A stretch of 32,476 bases of DNA from a bacterium (GTDB taxonomy: Bacteria > Omnitrophota > Gorgyraeia > Gygaellales > Profunditerraquicolaceae), in NCBI GenBank assembly GCA_021813045.1, contig JAKAMF010000003.1:1-32476 (forward strand), in the 5' to 3' direction. Positions within the stretch are counted from its first letter, which is position 1; every line of letters begins with the position of its first letter. Below the pieces are notes generated by a model. That model was not told the origin of the DNA and made no database searches. It saw only the letters and a list, made by a program, of their open reading frames with translations. Positions 9,281-18,652 of the stretch are shown here, one piece after another. The translations under genes and the position numbers were made by a program.

Positions 9281-10309
9281 ATGCCAGAATTAAGAAAAGA
9301 TCCGATTGTCGGAAGATGGGTAATTATTTCCACTGAACGGGCTAAGCGCCCGGATCAGTTCGGAGCGAATTTTGACCCCGGGCCGCAGGAATTGACGCCT
9401 TGTCCGTTTTGCGAGGGAAACGAATCGCAAACCCCCAAAGAAATCTTTAGCTTAAGGCCAAAACAAGCTCCGGCTAACTCTCCCGGCTGGGAATTAAGGG
9501 TTGTGCCGAGCATCGGCCCGTTTTTACGCATTGAAGGGAGCCTGGATCGCCGCGGCAAAGGCGTTTACGACTTAACCAACGGCATTGGTGCGCACGAAGT
9601 AGTAATCGAAACCAGCCAGCATATCAGTAATATGGCTGACCTGCCGCAAGAACAAATCTTAAAAGTAATTAACTGCTATATTGACCGAATCAATGACCTG
9701 GAAAGAGATAAACGGTTCAAATATGTTTTAGTTTTTAAAAATTACGGCTGGACTGCCGGCGGCAGCATGATCAAACATGCCAAATCACAGCTAATCGCCA
9801 CACCGGTAAATCCCAAGCGGGTTAAAGAAGAGCTTGCCGGAGCTAAACAATATTTTGATTTTCATGAAAGGTGCATTTTTTGCGACTTAATCAAGCAAGA
9901 GCTCGATTCGCCGGAAAGGGTTGTTTTGGATATTGACGGCTTTATCGCGGTTGTCCCTTTTGCCCCGCGTTTTCCTTTTGAAACCTGGATCCTGCCGAAA
10001 AAACACTCCTGCGATTTTGCCGCTTTAGAAAACCAGAACCGCGGCAATCTGGCGGAAATTTTAAGAAGGGTGCTCTTGAAATTAAAAACCGGGCTAAACG
10101 ACCCTCCGTATAATTATGTGATCCATTCCGCGCCTTTCCGACGGGCAAAAGCCGGATATTGGAAAAGCATCGACCAGGATTATCACTGGCACATTGAAAT
10201 TATCCCCCGGCTTACCCGCGTGGCCGGATTCGAATGGGGGACCGGTTTTTACATCTGTCCGTTGTCTCCGGAGGACGCGGCAAAATTTTTAAGAGAGGTT
10301 AACGCCTGA
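9281..10309 (+). CDS. GalT-family protein, copy 1 (predicted catalytically altered: HPH replaced by HAK)
   Basis: MPELRKDPIVGRWVIISTERAKRP; CPFCEGNE; GAHEVVIET; GGSMIKHAKSQLIATP; CIFCDLIKQE; YHWHIEIIPRL. Confidence 0.9.
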   Translation: MPELRKDPIVGRWVIISTERAKRPDQFGANFDPGPQELTPCPFCEGNESQTPKEIFSLRPKQAPANSPGWELRVVPSIGPFLRIEGSLDRRGKGVYDLTNGIGAHEVVIETSQHISNMADLPQEQILKVINCYIDRINDLERDKRFKYVLVFKNYGWTAGGSMIKHAKSQLIATPVNPKRVKEELAGAKQYFDFHERCIFCDLIKQELDSPERVVLDIDGFIAVVPFAPRFPFETWILPKKHSCDFAALENQNRGNLAEILRRVLLKLKTGLNDPPYNYVIHSAPFRRAKAGYWKSIDQDYHWHIEIIPRLTRVAGFEWGTGFYICPLSPEDAAKFLREVNA

Positions 10310-11307
10310 TGTCTGATTTAAGAAGAGATCCGATTGTCGGCAGATGGATTATTGTTGATACTGACCATCCCAAAGCTCCGACAGATTACAAAGCAGTAGA
10401 AACGCATTCACCGCTTGGCGGGCATTGCCCTTTTTGCTACGGCAATGAAATGGATACGCCGTTTGAAATTGACTCGATCCGCGACCCGCAAACGCAAAGC
10501 AATACCCCCGGTTGGCAGGTACGCGTGGTTTCCAATAAATATCCGGCCTTAAGGATCGAAGGGAACCTAGACAGAAAAGGCATCGGTATCTATGATATGT
10601 CTAATGGTATCGGCGCACATGAAGTATTAGTCGAGACTCCTTATCACCATAAGGACATTACTGAACTTTTAGACGAAGAAGCGGAAAAAATTATTCAAAT
10701 GTATTTAAACCGCTCACAGGATCTGGTCCGCGACAAGCGTTTTAAATATGTGATGATTTTTAAGAATTACGGCCCGGCTGCCGGCGCTTCGGTTGAACAT
10801 CCGCACACGCAAATTATCGCCTTGCCCATGGTGCCGAAAAACGTGCTGGATGAGATTCATGGAGCGGAAAGGTATTTTGAATTTCACGAAAGATGCATCT
10901 TCTGCGATATTATCCGCCAGGAAAAAGAAGAGAAAGAAAGGATAGTCCTGGAAAATGACGATTTTCTGGCATTCTGCCCGTTCATCTCGCGATTTCCTTT
11001 TGAAATCTGGATTGCGCCGAAAGAACACCATAGCCACTTTTCTCATTTACCGAAACAGGCGATCGGAAGCCTGGCGATGATATTAAAACAAACAATCAGC
11101 GCGACAAAAAAACTCTTTGGAAATATCTCATATAATTATATAATACATACTTCTCCGGAAAACAGCGAAACCGGAAACGCGGGATATCATTGGCATATCG
11201 AATTTATACCGAAGTTAATGCGCGTGGCTGGATTTGAGTGGGGTTCGGGATTTTATCTGGTGCCCACCCCGCCGGAACTGGCCGCGAAATACCTAAAAAC
11301 ACAATAA
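10309..11307 (+). CDS. galT: Galactose-1-phosphate uridylyltransferase, copy 2 (intact HPHxQ)
   Basis: [58 protein letters not shown]. Confidence 0.92.
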   Translation: MSDLRRDPIVGRWIIVDTDHPKAPTDYKAVETHSPLGGHCPFCYGNEMDTPFEIDSIRDPQTQSNTPGWQVRVVSNKYPALRIEGNLDRKGIGIYDMSNGIGAHEVLVETPYHHKDITELLDEEAEKIIQMYLNRSQDLVRDKRFKYVMIFKNYGPAAGASVEHPHTQIIALPMVPKNVLDEIHGAERYFEFHERCIFCDIIRQEKEEKERIVLENDDFLAFCPFISRFPFEIWIAPKEHHSHFSHLPKQAIGSLAMILKQTISATKKLFGNISYNYIIHTSPENSETGNAGYHWHIEFIPKLMRVAGFEWGSGFYLVPTPPELAAKYLKTQ

Positions 11308-11332
11308 CCAGAAAAATCAAAAGGAGGAACAC

Positions 11333-12385
11333 ATGGCAGTAAAAGTCGGTATCAATGGTTTTGGCAGAATTGGCCGGTTAGTTGCCCGGGCGATTCTGGA
11401 AAAAACAAATACAAATTTAGAATTAGTGGCTGTTAATGATTTAACTGACGCTAAATCTAACGCGCTGCTCTTAAAATACGACTCTGTGCACGGCAGGTTT
11501 CCCGGAGAAGTGAAGGCGGTTTCCAGCGACGAGATCAGCGTAAACGGTAAAATAATTAAGGTGCTTTCCAAGAAAGACCCGGCGGAACTCCCCTGGAAAG
11601 ATTTAGGGGTAGATATTGTAATTGAATCAACCGGACTTTTTACCGTAAAAAAAGACGGAGTAAACAAAAAAGGCAAAGAAGTGCGCGGCGCAGAAAACCA
11701 CATTACCAAGGGCGGCGCTAAAAAAGTAATTATTTCCGCTCCGGCAGAAGGCGAAGATATTACGATCGTTTTGGGCGTTAATGAGGATAAATATGACCCC
11801 AAAAACCATAACGTGGTATCTAACGCTTCTTGCACCACCAATTGCTTGGCTCCGATTGCCAAGGTATTAAATGACAATTGGGGAATCGTAAAAGGCCTGA
11901 TGACCACGATCCATTCTTACACCAATGACCAAAGGGTGCAGGATATGGCGCATTCCGACCCGCGCAGGGCCAGGGCAGCCGCTTTATCCATGATTCCCAC
12001 ATCAACTGGTGCAGCCAAAGCAATTTCTCTAGTCATTCCCGAACTAAAGGGTAAGCTTGACGGTTTTGCTATCCGTGTGCCTACGCCTAATGTCTCTGTA
12101 GTCGACCTGACCTGTTCCTTAAGCAAAAAAACGACTGCCGCGGATATCAACGCAGCGCTCAAGGCGGCCAGCGAAGGGAAGATGAAAGGCATCTTGGGAT
12201 ACACCGAAGACCCGGTAGTTTCGGTTGATTTTAACCACTGCCTTTTAAGCTCGGTAGTCGACGGACTAAGCACTAAACTAATTCAGGATGATTTTGTCAA
12301 AGTTCTTTCCTGGTATGATAATGAATGGGGTTATTCCAATAGAGTAGTGGACCTTTGCGAATACATGATTAAAAAAGGATTATAA
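11333..12385 (+). CDS. gap: Glyceraldehyde-3-phosphate dehydrogenase, type I
   Basis: [59 protein letters not shown] upstream. Confidence 0.97.
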   Translation: MAVKVGINGFGRIGRLVARAILEKTNTNLELVAVNDLTDAKSNALLLKYDSVHGRFPGEVKAVSSDEISVNGKIIKVLSKKDPAELPWKDLGVDIVIESTGLFTVKKDGVNKKGKEVRGAENHITKGGAKKVIISAPAEGEDITIVLGVNEDKYDPKNHNVVSNASCTTNCLAPIAKVLNDNWGIVKGLMTTIHSYTNDQRVQDMAHSDPRRARAAALSMIPTSTGAAKAISLVIPELKGKLDGFAIRVPTPNVSVVDLTCSLSKKTTAADINAALKAASEGKMKGILGYTEDPVVSVDFNHCLLSSVVDGLSTKLIQDDFVKVLSWYDNEWGYSNRVVDLCEYMIKKGL

Positions 12386-12397
12386 TTACCAACTCTT

Positions 12398-12433
12398 AAA
12401 AAGGACGGCTTAATTTCCTAAGCCGTCCTTTTT
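12398..12433 (+). terminator. Intrinsic terminator after gap
   Basis: AAAAAGGACGGCTTA-atttcc-TAAGCCGTCCTTTTT perfect stem ending in a T tract. Confidence 0.9.
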
Positions 12434-12444
12434 AATTTATATCC

Positions 12445-14619
12445 ATGCTTAACTTAATCCTGATTATCGGCTTAAGCGGAATTGTCGCGCAAACCCTGCT
12501 TTTAAGGGAACTGCTGATTAATTTCAGCGGAAATGAACTCGCCTTAGGGATTATTTTTTCCTGCTGGGTGTTAGCTGAAGCAACCGGAGCCTTGACCGTA
12601 GGAAGAATTATCAGCCGGATAAAAAATAAATACGACCTGATTACCTGGCTGCAAATCTGCTTTACGGTTGCCTTTATCTTGTCGATTTTTTCTTGCCGCT
12701 TTTTCCGGCCGGTATTTGGAATTGCCAGCGGAGAAACCACCGGAATACTGACTACCGGTTTAGCTTCGCTGCTTTATATTTTTCTGCCGGCATTCTGCCA
12801 CGGCGCGCTTTTTTCGGTGATCTGTTCGTTAATTAATATTGGGCGAGCATATTCTCTGGAAACACTCGGCACACTAGCCGGAGGGATAGCCCTGACCTAT
12901 ATATTCCTGCCTAACCTTAATTCTTTTCAAACCGCGCTATTGGTTTGTTTAGCTAATCTTTTGCTTTGCCTGTATTTCTTCCGGCGGATCAGCCTTAAAA
13001 CTAAAATTACCTGCGGATTAGCTGTTCTTTTATTGCTAATGGGAACGCTTAAGTCAAACCAAGCGCAGCTTTATTCAATTAATCAGCAATTTAAGCCAAC
13101 CCGGGTTTTAGATTACCGTAATTCCCCTTACGGCAATATCTGCGTGGGCGAAAAAAACAAACAATATACTTTCTTTTATAACGGCGCTCCGCTAATCACA
13201 GTACCCAAACCAGATATCTTTTTCGTAGAAGAATTCGGTAATTTACCTTTATTATTCCATCCTAACCCGCAAAAAATACTAATTATTCAAGCGGGAGCAG
13301 GAGGGCTGATCAATGAAATCTTAAAATACCCGGTAGAAAAAATTGATTACCTGGAGCTTGACCCATTGCTAATCCAAGAAATCAAAAAATTCCCCACAGA
13401 GTTAACGAGCAAAGAATTAACCAGCCCGCAGGTAAAGATCTTTTACGCTGACCATCGGGATTTTTTCCGAAGAACGAAAGAAAAATACGATTGTATCTTT
13501 ATCGGTATTGCTAAACCATCAAATTTAACCGCCAACCGCCTTTTTAGCCAAGAATTTTTCGCCATAGCCAGACAACACCTTGCCTCCGAAGGAATTTTAA
13601 CTTTTAACTTACCCGGCTCATTAACTTATCTTAGCCAAGAGCTAAAAGACCTTAATTCCTGCGTACTGAATGCCTGCCAAAAAGAGTTCCCTTATTTAAA
13701 AGTAATCCCCGGAGACAATAATTTATTCCTGGCTTCCGGTTCAAATGAAATACTGAAGATCTCCAGTCAAGCCATAACCGAAAGAATAAAAGAAAGGGGC
13801 ATCAATACTAATATATTTACCTCCGGATACCTAAATTACCGCCTAAGCAATCAATGGCTGGATTGGTTTAAACAAAATATGCGAAACGCTACCAGAAAAA
13901 TCAATCAAGACAGCCGGCCGATTGCGGTTTTAGAAACATTAGCCCTTTGGAATAAACAATACAACCCTGGATCCGCCGGCCTGCTACGCGCCTTAACTAA
14001 AATCAGCATGAAATGGATAATCATCCTGATTGCCGGAATTACCTGCCTGATTATTTTACTTACCTTGCGCCGGAAAAACAATAAAGAGACTATCACCATG
14101 CCGTACGCTATTTTTACTACCGGTTTTTTTGGCATGTTAATTACCCTGATCTTAAATTTTAATTTTCAACTTGCCTTTGGCTACCTCTATCAGCAAATCG
14201 GCTTATTACTAAGCTTATTCATGGCCGGCTCAAGCATAGGCAGCCTGATCACTGTCCGGCTCAAAAAAGAAAATAAACCAATGCTAAGAATTTTTCTTTT
14301 AGCCGAAGCTTCAATTATAGCTATAACCTTAACTATTTCAGGATTAGGCCACAGAATAAATTACCCGGCTTTCTTAATTTTGTTCTTTACAGCCGGCCTG
14401 CCACTGGGATTTGAATTTGCCTTAGCCGGAAAAATTTCCTGGCGCGGACGGGAGAATATCGGCGCGGTTGCCGGACGGTTATACTTTTTTGATCTGCTTG
14501 GCGGCTTGCTGGCCGGAGTTTTCTCCGGTATACTGCTTTTACCGGCCCTCGGCATAACCAACTCCTGCCTGATTATTGCTGTTTTAAAAATCAGCAGCAT
14601 AATTATCTTTTTAATTTGA
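12445..14619 (+). CDS. Polytopic membrane protein with central spermidine-synthase-like Rossmann domain
   Basis: N-terminal TM helices (MLNLILIIGLSGIVAQTLLLRELL), central ILIIQAGAGGLINEILKY...YLELDPLLI domain, C-terminal block of TM helices. Confidence 0.75.
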   Translation: MLNLILIIGLSGIVAQTLLLRELLINFSGNELALGIIFSCWVLAEATGALTVGRIISRIKNKYDLITWLQICFTVAFILSIFSCRFFRPVFGIASGETTGILTTGLASLLYIFLPAFCHGALFSVICSLINIGRAYSLETLGTLAGGIALTYIFLPNLNSFQTALLVCLANLLLCLYFFRRISLKTKITCGLAVLLLLMGTLKSNQAQLYSINQQFKPTRVLDYRNSPYGNICVGEKNKQYTFFYNGAPLITVPKPDIFFVEEFGNLPLLFHPNPQKILIIQAGAGGLINEILKYPVEKIDYLELDPLLIQEIKKFPTELTSKELTSPQVKIFYADHRDFFRRTKEKYDCIFIGIAKPSNLTANRLFSQEFFAIARQHLASEGILTFNLPGSLTYLSQELKDLNSCVLNACQKEFPYLKVIPGDNNLFLASGSNEILKISSQAITERIKERGINTNIFTSGYLNYRLSNQWLDWFKQNMRNATRKINQDSRPIAVLETLALWNKQYNPGSAGLLRALTKISMKWIIILIAGITCLIILLTLRRKNNKETITMPYAIFTTGFFGMLITLILNFNFQLAFGYLYQQIGLLLSLFMAGSSIGSLITVRLKKENKPMLRIFLLAEASIIAITLTISGLGHRINYPAFLILFFTAGLPLGFEFALAGKISWRGRENIGAVAGRLYFFDLLGGLLAGVFSGILLLPALGITNSCLIIAVLKISSIIIFLI

Positions 14620-14644
14620 CAAAATAAACGTTTTCATATATACT
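14616..14644 (+). promoter_or_regulatory. Sigma70-type promoter for pgk-tpiA-secG
   Basis: TTGACA (14616-14621), N17, TATACT (14639-14644). Confidence 0.75.
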
Positions 14645-14679
14645 TATCCTTCAATTTATACTTAAGGAGGCAATTTTCC

Positions 14680-15861
14680 ATGGCAAAAATGACGATCAAA
14701 GATGTTGATTTAAAACAAAAAATTGTATTGATGCGTGCGGATTTCAACGTTCCGCAAGATGCCAATCTTAATATTACCGACGATACGCGCATCAGAGCCA
14801 CTTTACCGACAATCAAATATATCCTGCAAAACGGCGCGAAAAAACTGGTCCTGATGAGCCATTTAGGCCGCCCGGACGGTAAAGTCGTGGCCAAATACAG
14901 CTTAAAGCCGGTGGCAACGCGTTTACAGGAATTGCTGGCTGAACCGGTTTTATTTTTAAACGAGTGCGCGGGAGATGCGGTTAAACAGGAAATCGCTAAA
15001 TCAAAAGAAAGAATAATTTTACTGGAAAATTTAAGGTTCCACGCCGAAGAAGAAGCTAATGACCAGAATTTCGCCAAGTCCCTAGCCGGCCTAGGCGATA
15101 TTTACGTTAACGATGCCTTTGGCACGGCCCACCGCGCACATGCTTCCACAGAAGGCGTAGCGCACTATTTAAAAGCGGTTTCCGGATTTTTACTAGCCAA
15201 AGAAATTGAATACTTGGGCACCGCCGTAGCCAATCCGCAAAGGCCGTTTGTGGTAATTTTAGGCGGAGCCAAGGTCTCGGATAAAATCGGAGTAATCGAA
15301 AACCTTCTGCCGAAAGCCGACGCAATCATTATCGGCGGTGGCATGGCTTATACATTTTTAAAAGCAATGGGCAAGCAAATTGGAAATTCCAAGCTGGAAA
15401 AAGATAAGCTTGATCTGGCAAAAACAATCCTGGAAAAATCTGCTTCCCTGAAAAAACAAATCCTCTTACCGGTAGATAACATTATTGTCGATACTATCGA
15501 CCCTAATGCCAAAACTGAGTTGGTCGGCGAAAACATCCCCGAAGGTAAAATCGCCGTAGATATCGGTCCGGCTACGGTAAAGCTTTTTGAAGATACGCTA
15601 AAAACCGCCAAAACTATTGTCTGGAACGGACCTTTGGGTATTTTTGAAATGGATGCCTTTGCCAAGGGAACGAAAGCAATTGCAGAATACATCGCCGGCC
15701 TCAAAACTACTTCGATTATCGGAGGAGGAGACACTGCCGCGGCAATCGCCAAATTTAAATTAGAAGATAAAATGACGCATATCTCTACCGGCGGCGGGGC
15801 AAGCTTGGAATACTTGGAAGGCAAAACCCTCCCCGGGGTGGCAGCATTAGCGGAGAAATAA
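14680..15861 (+). CDS. pgk: Phosphoglycerate kinase
   Basis: VLMRADFNVPQDANLNITDDTRIRATLPTI; LMSHLGRPDGK; ISTGGGASLEYLEGKTLPGV. AAGGAGG upstream. Confidence 0.97.
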   Translation: MAKMTIKDVDLKQKIVLMRADFNVPQDANLNITDDTRIRATLPTIKYILQNGAKKLVLMSHLGRPDGKVVAKYSLKPVATRLQELLAEPVLFLNECAGDAVKQEIAKSKERIILLENLRFHAEEEANDQNFAKSLAGLGDIYVNDAFGTAHRAHASTEGVAHYLKAVSGFLLAKEIEYLGTAVANPQRPFVVILGGAKVSDKIGVIENLLPKADAIIIGGGMAYTFLKAMGKQIGNSKLEKDKLDLAKTILEKSASLKKQILLPVDNIIVDTIDPNAKTELVGENIPEGKIAVDIGPATVKLFEDTLKTAKTIVWNGPLGIFEMDAFAKGTKAIAEYIAGLKTTSIIGGGDTAAAIAKFKLEDKMTHISTGGGASLEYLEGKTLPGVAALAEK

Positions 15862-15864
15862 AAT

Positions 15865-16632
15865 ATGAGAAAGACAATCATTGCCGGAAACTGGAAAATG
15901 TATAAGACCATAGCCGAAGGCAGCGAATTGGTCAACGGCTTAAAAAGAGAATTGATCGACCTGGAAGCCGTAGATATCGTCGTTTGCCCGCCGTTTACTT
16001 TGCTGCCGCTCTTATCGGATATGCTTACTTCCTCAAATATCAGCGTCGGCGCCCAGGACTGCTATTGGCAGGAAGAAGGGGCCTTTACCGGAGAAGTTTC
16101 CTGCAAGATGATTAAAGACAGCGGAGCCAAATACGTGATCATCGGGCATTCGGAAAGAAGGCAGTTCTTCGGCGAGACTAATGAAACCGTGAACAAAAAA
16201 ATCAAAGCTGCGTTAAAAGCCGGGCTTTTGCCGATCGTTTGCGTAGGAGAAACCTTGGCCGAAAGAGAAAAAAATAAAACCTTTGACGTGCTTAGCGACC
16301 ATATTAAAAACGGACTGGCCGATATCACTGCCGAGGAGATGGAAAAAATCACCATTGCCTACGAACCGGTCTGGGCGATCGGCACAGGTAAAACCGCCAC
16401 TCCGGCGCAAGCGCAAGAGGCGCATAAATTTATCCGCGATTTGCTGGAAAAAATATTCGACAAAGAAACTGCTCAAGAAACCAGGATCCAATACGGCGGA
16501 AGTGTCAAGCCGGAAAATACTGCAGAATTAATCAATCAGCCGGATATTGACGGCGCATTGGTGGGAGGGGCCAGCCTGAAAGTTGATTCCTTTGCTGCCA
16601 TTGTTAAGAAAGCGAGCGAAGTGACCAAATGA
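15865..16632 (+). CDS. tpiA: Triosephosphate isomerase
   Basis: MRKTIIAGNWKMYKT; IIGHSERRQFFGETNE; IAYEPVWAIGTGKTATPAQAQEAH; IQYGGSVKPEN. Confidence 0.97.
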   Translation: MRKTIIAGNWKMYKTIAEGSELVNGLKRELIDLEAVDIVVCPPFTLLPLLSDMLTSSNISVGAQDCYWQEEGAFTGEVSCKMIKDSGAKYVIIGHSERRQFFGETNETVNKKIKAALKAGLLPIVCVGETLAEREKNKTFDVLSDHIKNGLADITAEEMEKITIAYEPVWAIGTGKTATPAQAQEAHKFIRDLLEKIFDKETAQETRIQYGGSVKPENTAELINQPDIDGALVGGASLKVDSFAAIVKKASEVTK

Positions 16633-16991
16633 TGGGCCTAATAATCGGAATTCACGTACTTGCCTGTATCATCTTAATCATTCTTATCCTGATCCAAGCC
16701 GGCAGAGGCGGAGGACTGGTAGAGGGTTTTTCCGGAGTAGAATCAATGTTTGGCACCAAGACCAATACTTTTCTTACCCGCACCACAACAGTATTTTCGA
16801 CAATTTTTATTATTACTTGTATATCTCTGGCGCTTTTGTCGGCGAGAAAAAGCCGTTCGCTGATGAAAAACGTACAGTCACAGGCAACAGTCCAAACACA
16901 AGCTCAAGTTCCGGCTACTGCGCCAATAGACCAAACACAGCCGCAGACAGCGCAAACAACACAACCGGAAGCAGCCAGCCCAACCAAATAG
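16629..16991 (+). CDS. secG: Preprotein translocase subunit SecG
   Basis: Two TM helices flanking LIQAGRGGGLVEGFSGVESMFGTKTNTFLTRTT; Q/T/A-rich C-terminal tail. Confidence 0.9.
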   Translation: MMGLIIGIHVLACIILIILILIQAGRGGGLVEGFSGVESMFGTKTNTFLTRTTTVFSTIFIITCISLALLSARKSRSLMKNVQSQATVQTQAQVPATAPIDQTQPQTAQTTQPEAASPTK

Positions 16992-16992
16992 G

Positions 16993-18144
16993 TTGAATAA
17001 AAAACTATTTTGGATTTTTGCGCTCAGTTCTACTATCTATTTTACCCAAGGAATAGAAGCGCTTCCTTCCCAAGGGCTTTTCTACTATTTTAAAGAAACT
17101 CTTAATTTTTCTCCGCAAAAAATCATGGCTCTATCCAGCATTGTCATGGCTGCCTGGCTGGTTAAGCCGGTAATCGGATATATTATTGATAATTCCCTCA
17201 ATAAAAAGATCTGGATCATCCTTGCCTCGATCCTTTCGATTGGTACAGTAACCCTGTTAGGCACAATTCAATTTTCAATACTAGCGTTGATAATTTTTCT
17301 TTTACTGCATTCAACTTATGCCGCTTTTCGCGACGTAGCAGTTGACGGAATTATGTGCGTGGAAGGCAAAAAAGCCAATGCCACCGGAAAAATCCAAAGC
17401 GTGCAATGGACTGCCATAAACATTGCCATTATTTTAGTCGGTATAGGAGGAGGGTACCTGGCAGAAAAGGCCGGCTACAAATTAGCTTTTCTCTATCTAA
17501 CCCCGGTTTACCTTTTAATTATCTTCACGGCCCTAAAATATAATGAAGAAAAAACAGAAAAAAAACTAAAAAACAGCTTAGCCGGCGACTTAAAAAAGAT
17601 ATTTGCCGACAAAAACATGTTGGTTGTAGCCTTATTTATCTTTCTCTATAAATATTCTCCGTCTTTCGGCACGCCGCTATTTTTTATCCAAAGGGATAAT
17701 TTTGGCTGGGGCAAGATCTGGATCGGCACTTTAAGCACGATCGGAGTTGTCTTCGGAATCGCCGGCTCGCTGTGTTATTACAAAATGAGCACGCGGATCA
17801 ACCTGAAAAAATGGCTCTACTGGTCAGTATTCCTCGGGGCAATTACCACCCTAAGCTATCTTTACTACACCCCGGTAACCGCCATAATTTACGACATCAT
17901 CTACAGTTTTATGGGAATGTTTATTTTTCTGATGCTGATGGATTTCATGGCGCGCAATTCCGCCGAAGGGCTAGAGGCAACTTCGTTCGCCTTTCTCTGC
18001 AGTATCAGCAATCTAGCGCTGATAACCAGCAATCTCTCCGGCGCGTTCTTCTTGCCCAAACTCGGCCTATCCTGGCTGATCATCATCTCCGCCCTGACCA
18101 GTTTTCTCTGCCTTCCGCTGATTAGACATTTAAAAGATAAGTAA
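16993..18144 (+). CDS. MFS / folate-biopterin (BT1)-like transporter
   Basis: TTG start; about 12 TM helices; FTQGIEALPSQGLFYYFKETLNFSPQKI...WLVKPVIGYIID. Confidence 0.75.
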   Translation: MNKKLFWIFALSSTIYFTQGIEALPSQGLFYYFKETLNFSPQKIMALSSIVMAAWLVKPVIGYIIDNSLNKKIWIILASILSIGTVTLLGTIQFSILALIIFLLLHSTYAAFRDVAVDGIMCVEGKKANATGKIQSVQWTAINIAIILVGIGGGYLAEKAGYKLAFLYLTPVYLLIIFTALKYNEEKTEKKLKNSLAGDLKKIFADKNMLVVALFIFLYKYSPSFGTPLFFIQRDNFGWGKIWIGTLSTIGVVFGIAGSLCYYKMSTRINLKKWLYWSVFLGAITTLSYLYYTPVTAIIYDIIYSFMGMFIFLMLMDFMARNSAEGLEATSFAFLCSISNLALITSNLSGAFFLPKLGLSWLIIISALTSFLCLPLIRHLKDK

Positions 18145-18151
18145 ATAGTCC

Positions 18152-18356
18152 GTATTAGTTTATTTTAGCTTTTGCGCACGCTCACTGAAAATTCCTGGCC
18201 GTCGGCTGCGGTTTACTCCTCGCTTTCGGCAGACATAGAAGCGTCGTCTGCCTTCGCTCGTCGTAAAGCCTTGCCGACCAAACTTAAAATACTAATTGGC
18301 GGAATTTTCAATGTTCGCTTAGCGCAAAAGCTAAAATTCATTTACCAGCCTAATAC
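18152..18356. repeat. Imperfect nested inverted repeat, element A (possible MITE-like or structured RNA element)
   Basis: TTTTAGCTTTTGCGC...CTGAAAATTCC on the left mirrored by GGAATTTTCA...GCGCAAAAGCTAAAA on the right; outer GTATTAG/CTAATAC; inner GGCAGAC/GTCTGCC. Confidence 0.65.
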
Positions 18357-18375
18357 TTGTAGCTTTATATAAATA

Positions 18376-18595
18376 AATCTGCCCGGTTTCGAGCGAATGT
18401 TGATTTTTAGCCAAAAAGGCGAATAATTTCGGAAATCCCCGCGTGAGTGCGCGTATAAGCGCACAACCAAAGCGGGGACGGCGAAGCTGTCCGAGCCCTT
18501 TTTGTTAGAACAAAAAGGGCGAGTTCTGCAGCCGCCGAAATTATGAGCTCTTTTTGGCGTGAAAAAAATCAACCTAGCGAGAAACCGGGCAGATT
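18376..18595. repeat. Imperfect nested inverted repeat, element B, with internal hairpins
   Basis: AATCTGCCCGGTTTC...GTTGATTTTT...CCAAAAAG...ATAATTTCGG mirrored by CCGAAATTAT...CTTTTTGG...AAAAATCAAC...GAAACCGGGCAGATT. Internal CCCCGC/GCGGGG, GTGCGC/GCGCAC and GCCCTTTTTGTT/AACAAAAAGGGC stems. Confidence 0.75.
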
Positions 18596-18618
18596 CATTA
18601 ACGCTATGCACAAAGTTA

Positions 18619-18646
18619 TTGACTATCCTAACCGGCGTGTTATCAT
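18619..18646 (+). promoter_or_regulatory. Promoter upstream of marC
   Basis: TTGACT (18619-18624), N16, TATCAT (18641-18646), 6 nt before the ATG. Confidence 0.6.
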
Positions 18647-18652
18647 ATCGTT

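Noticed and set aside
11317-11907. 196-aa minus-strand ORF antisense to gap
   Set aside because: Fully overlaps canonical GAPDH; typical antisense shadow ORF.
18172-18372. 66-aa ORF inside palindromic element A (and the minus 89-aa ORF 18342-18611 in element B)
   Set aside because: No SD for a coding role, no family resemblance; sequence is better explained by inverted-repeat structure.
18152-18595. Integron attC site or CRISPR array
   Set aside because: No conserved attC core boxes, no integrase nearby, and no regularly spaced direct repeats; only inverted repeats.
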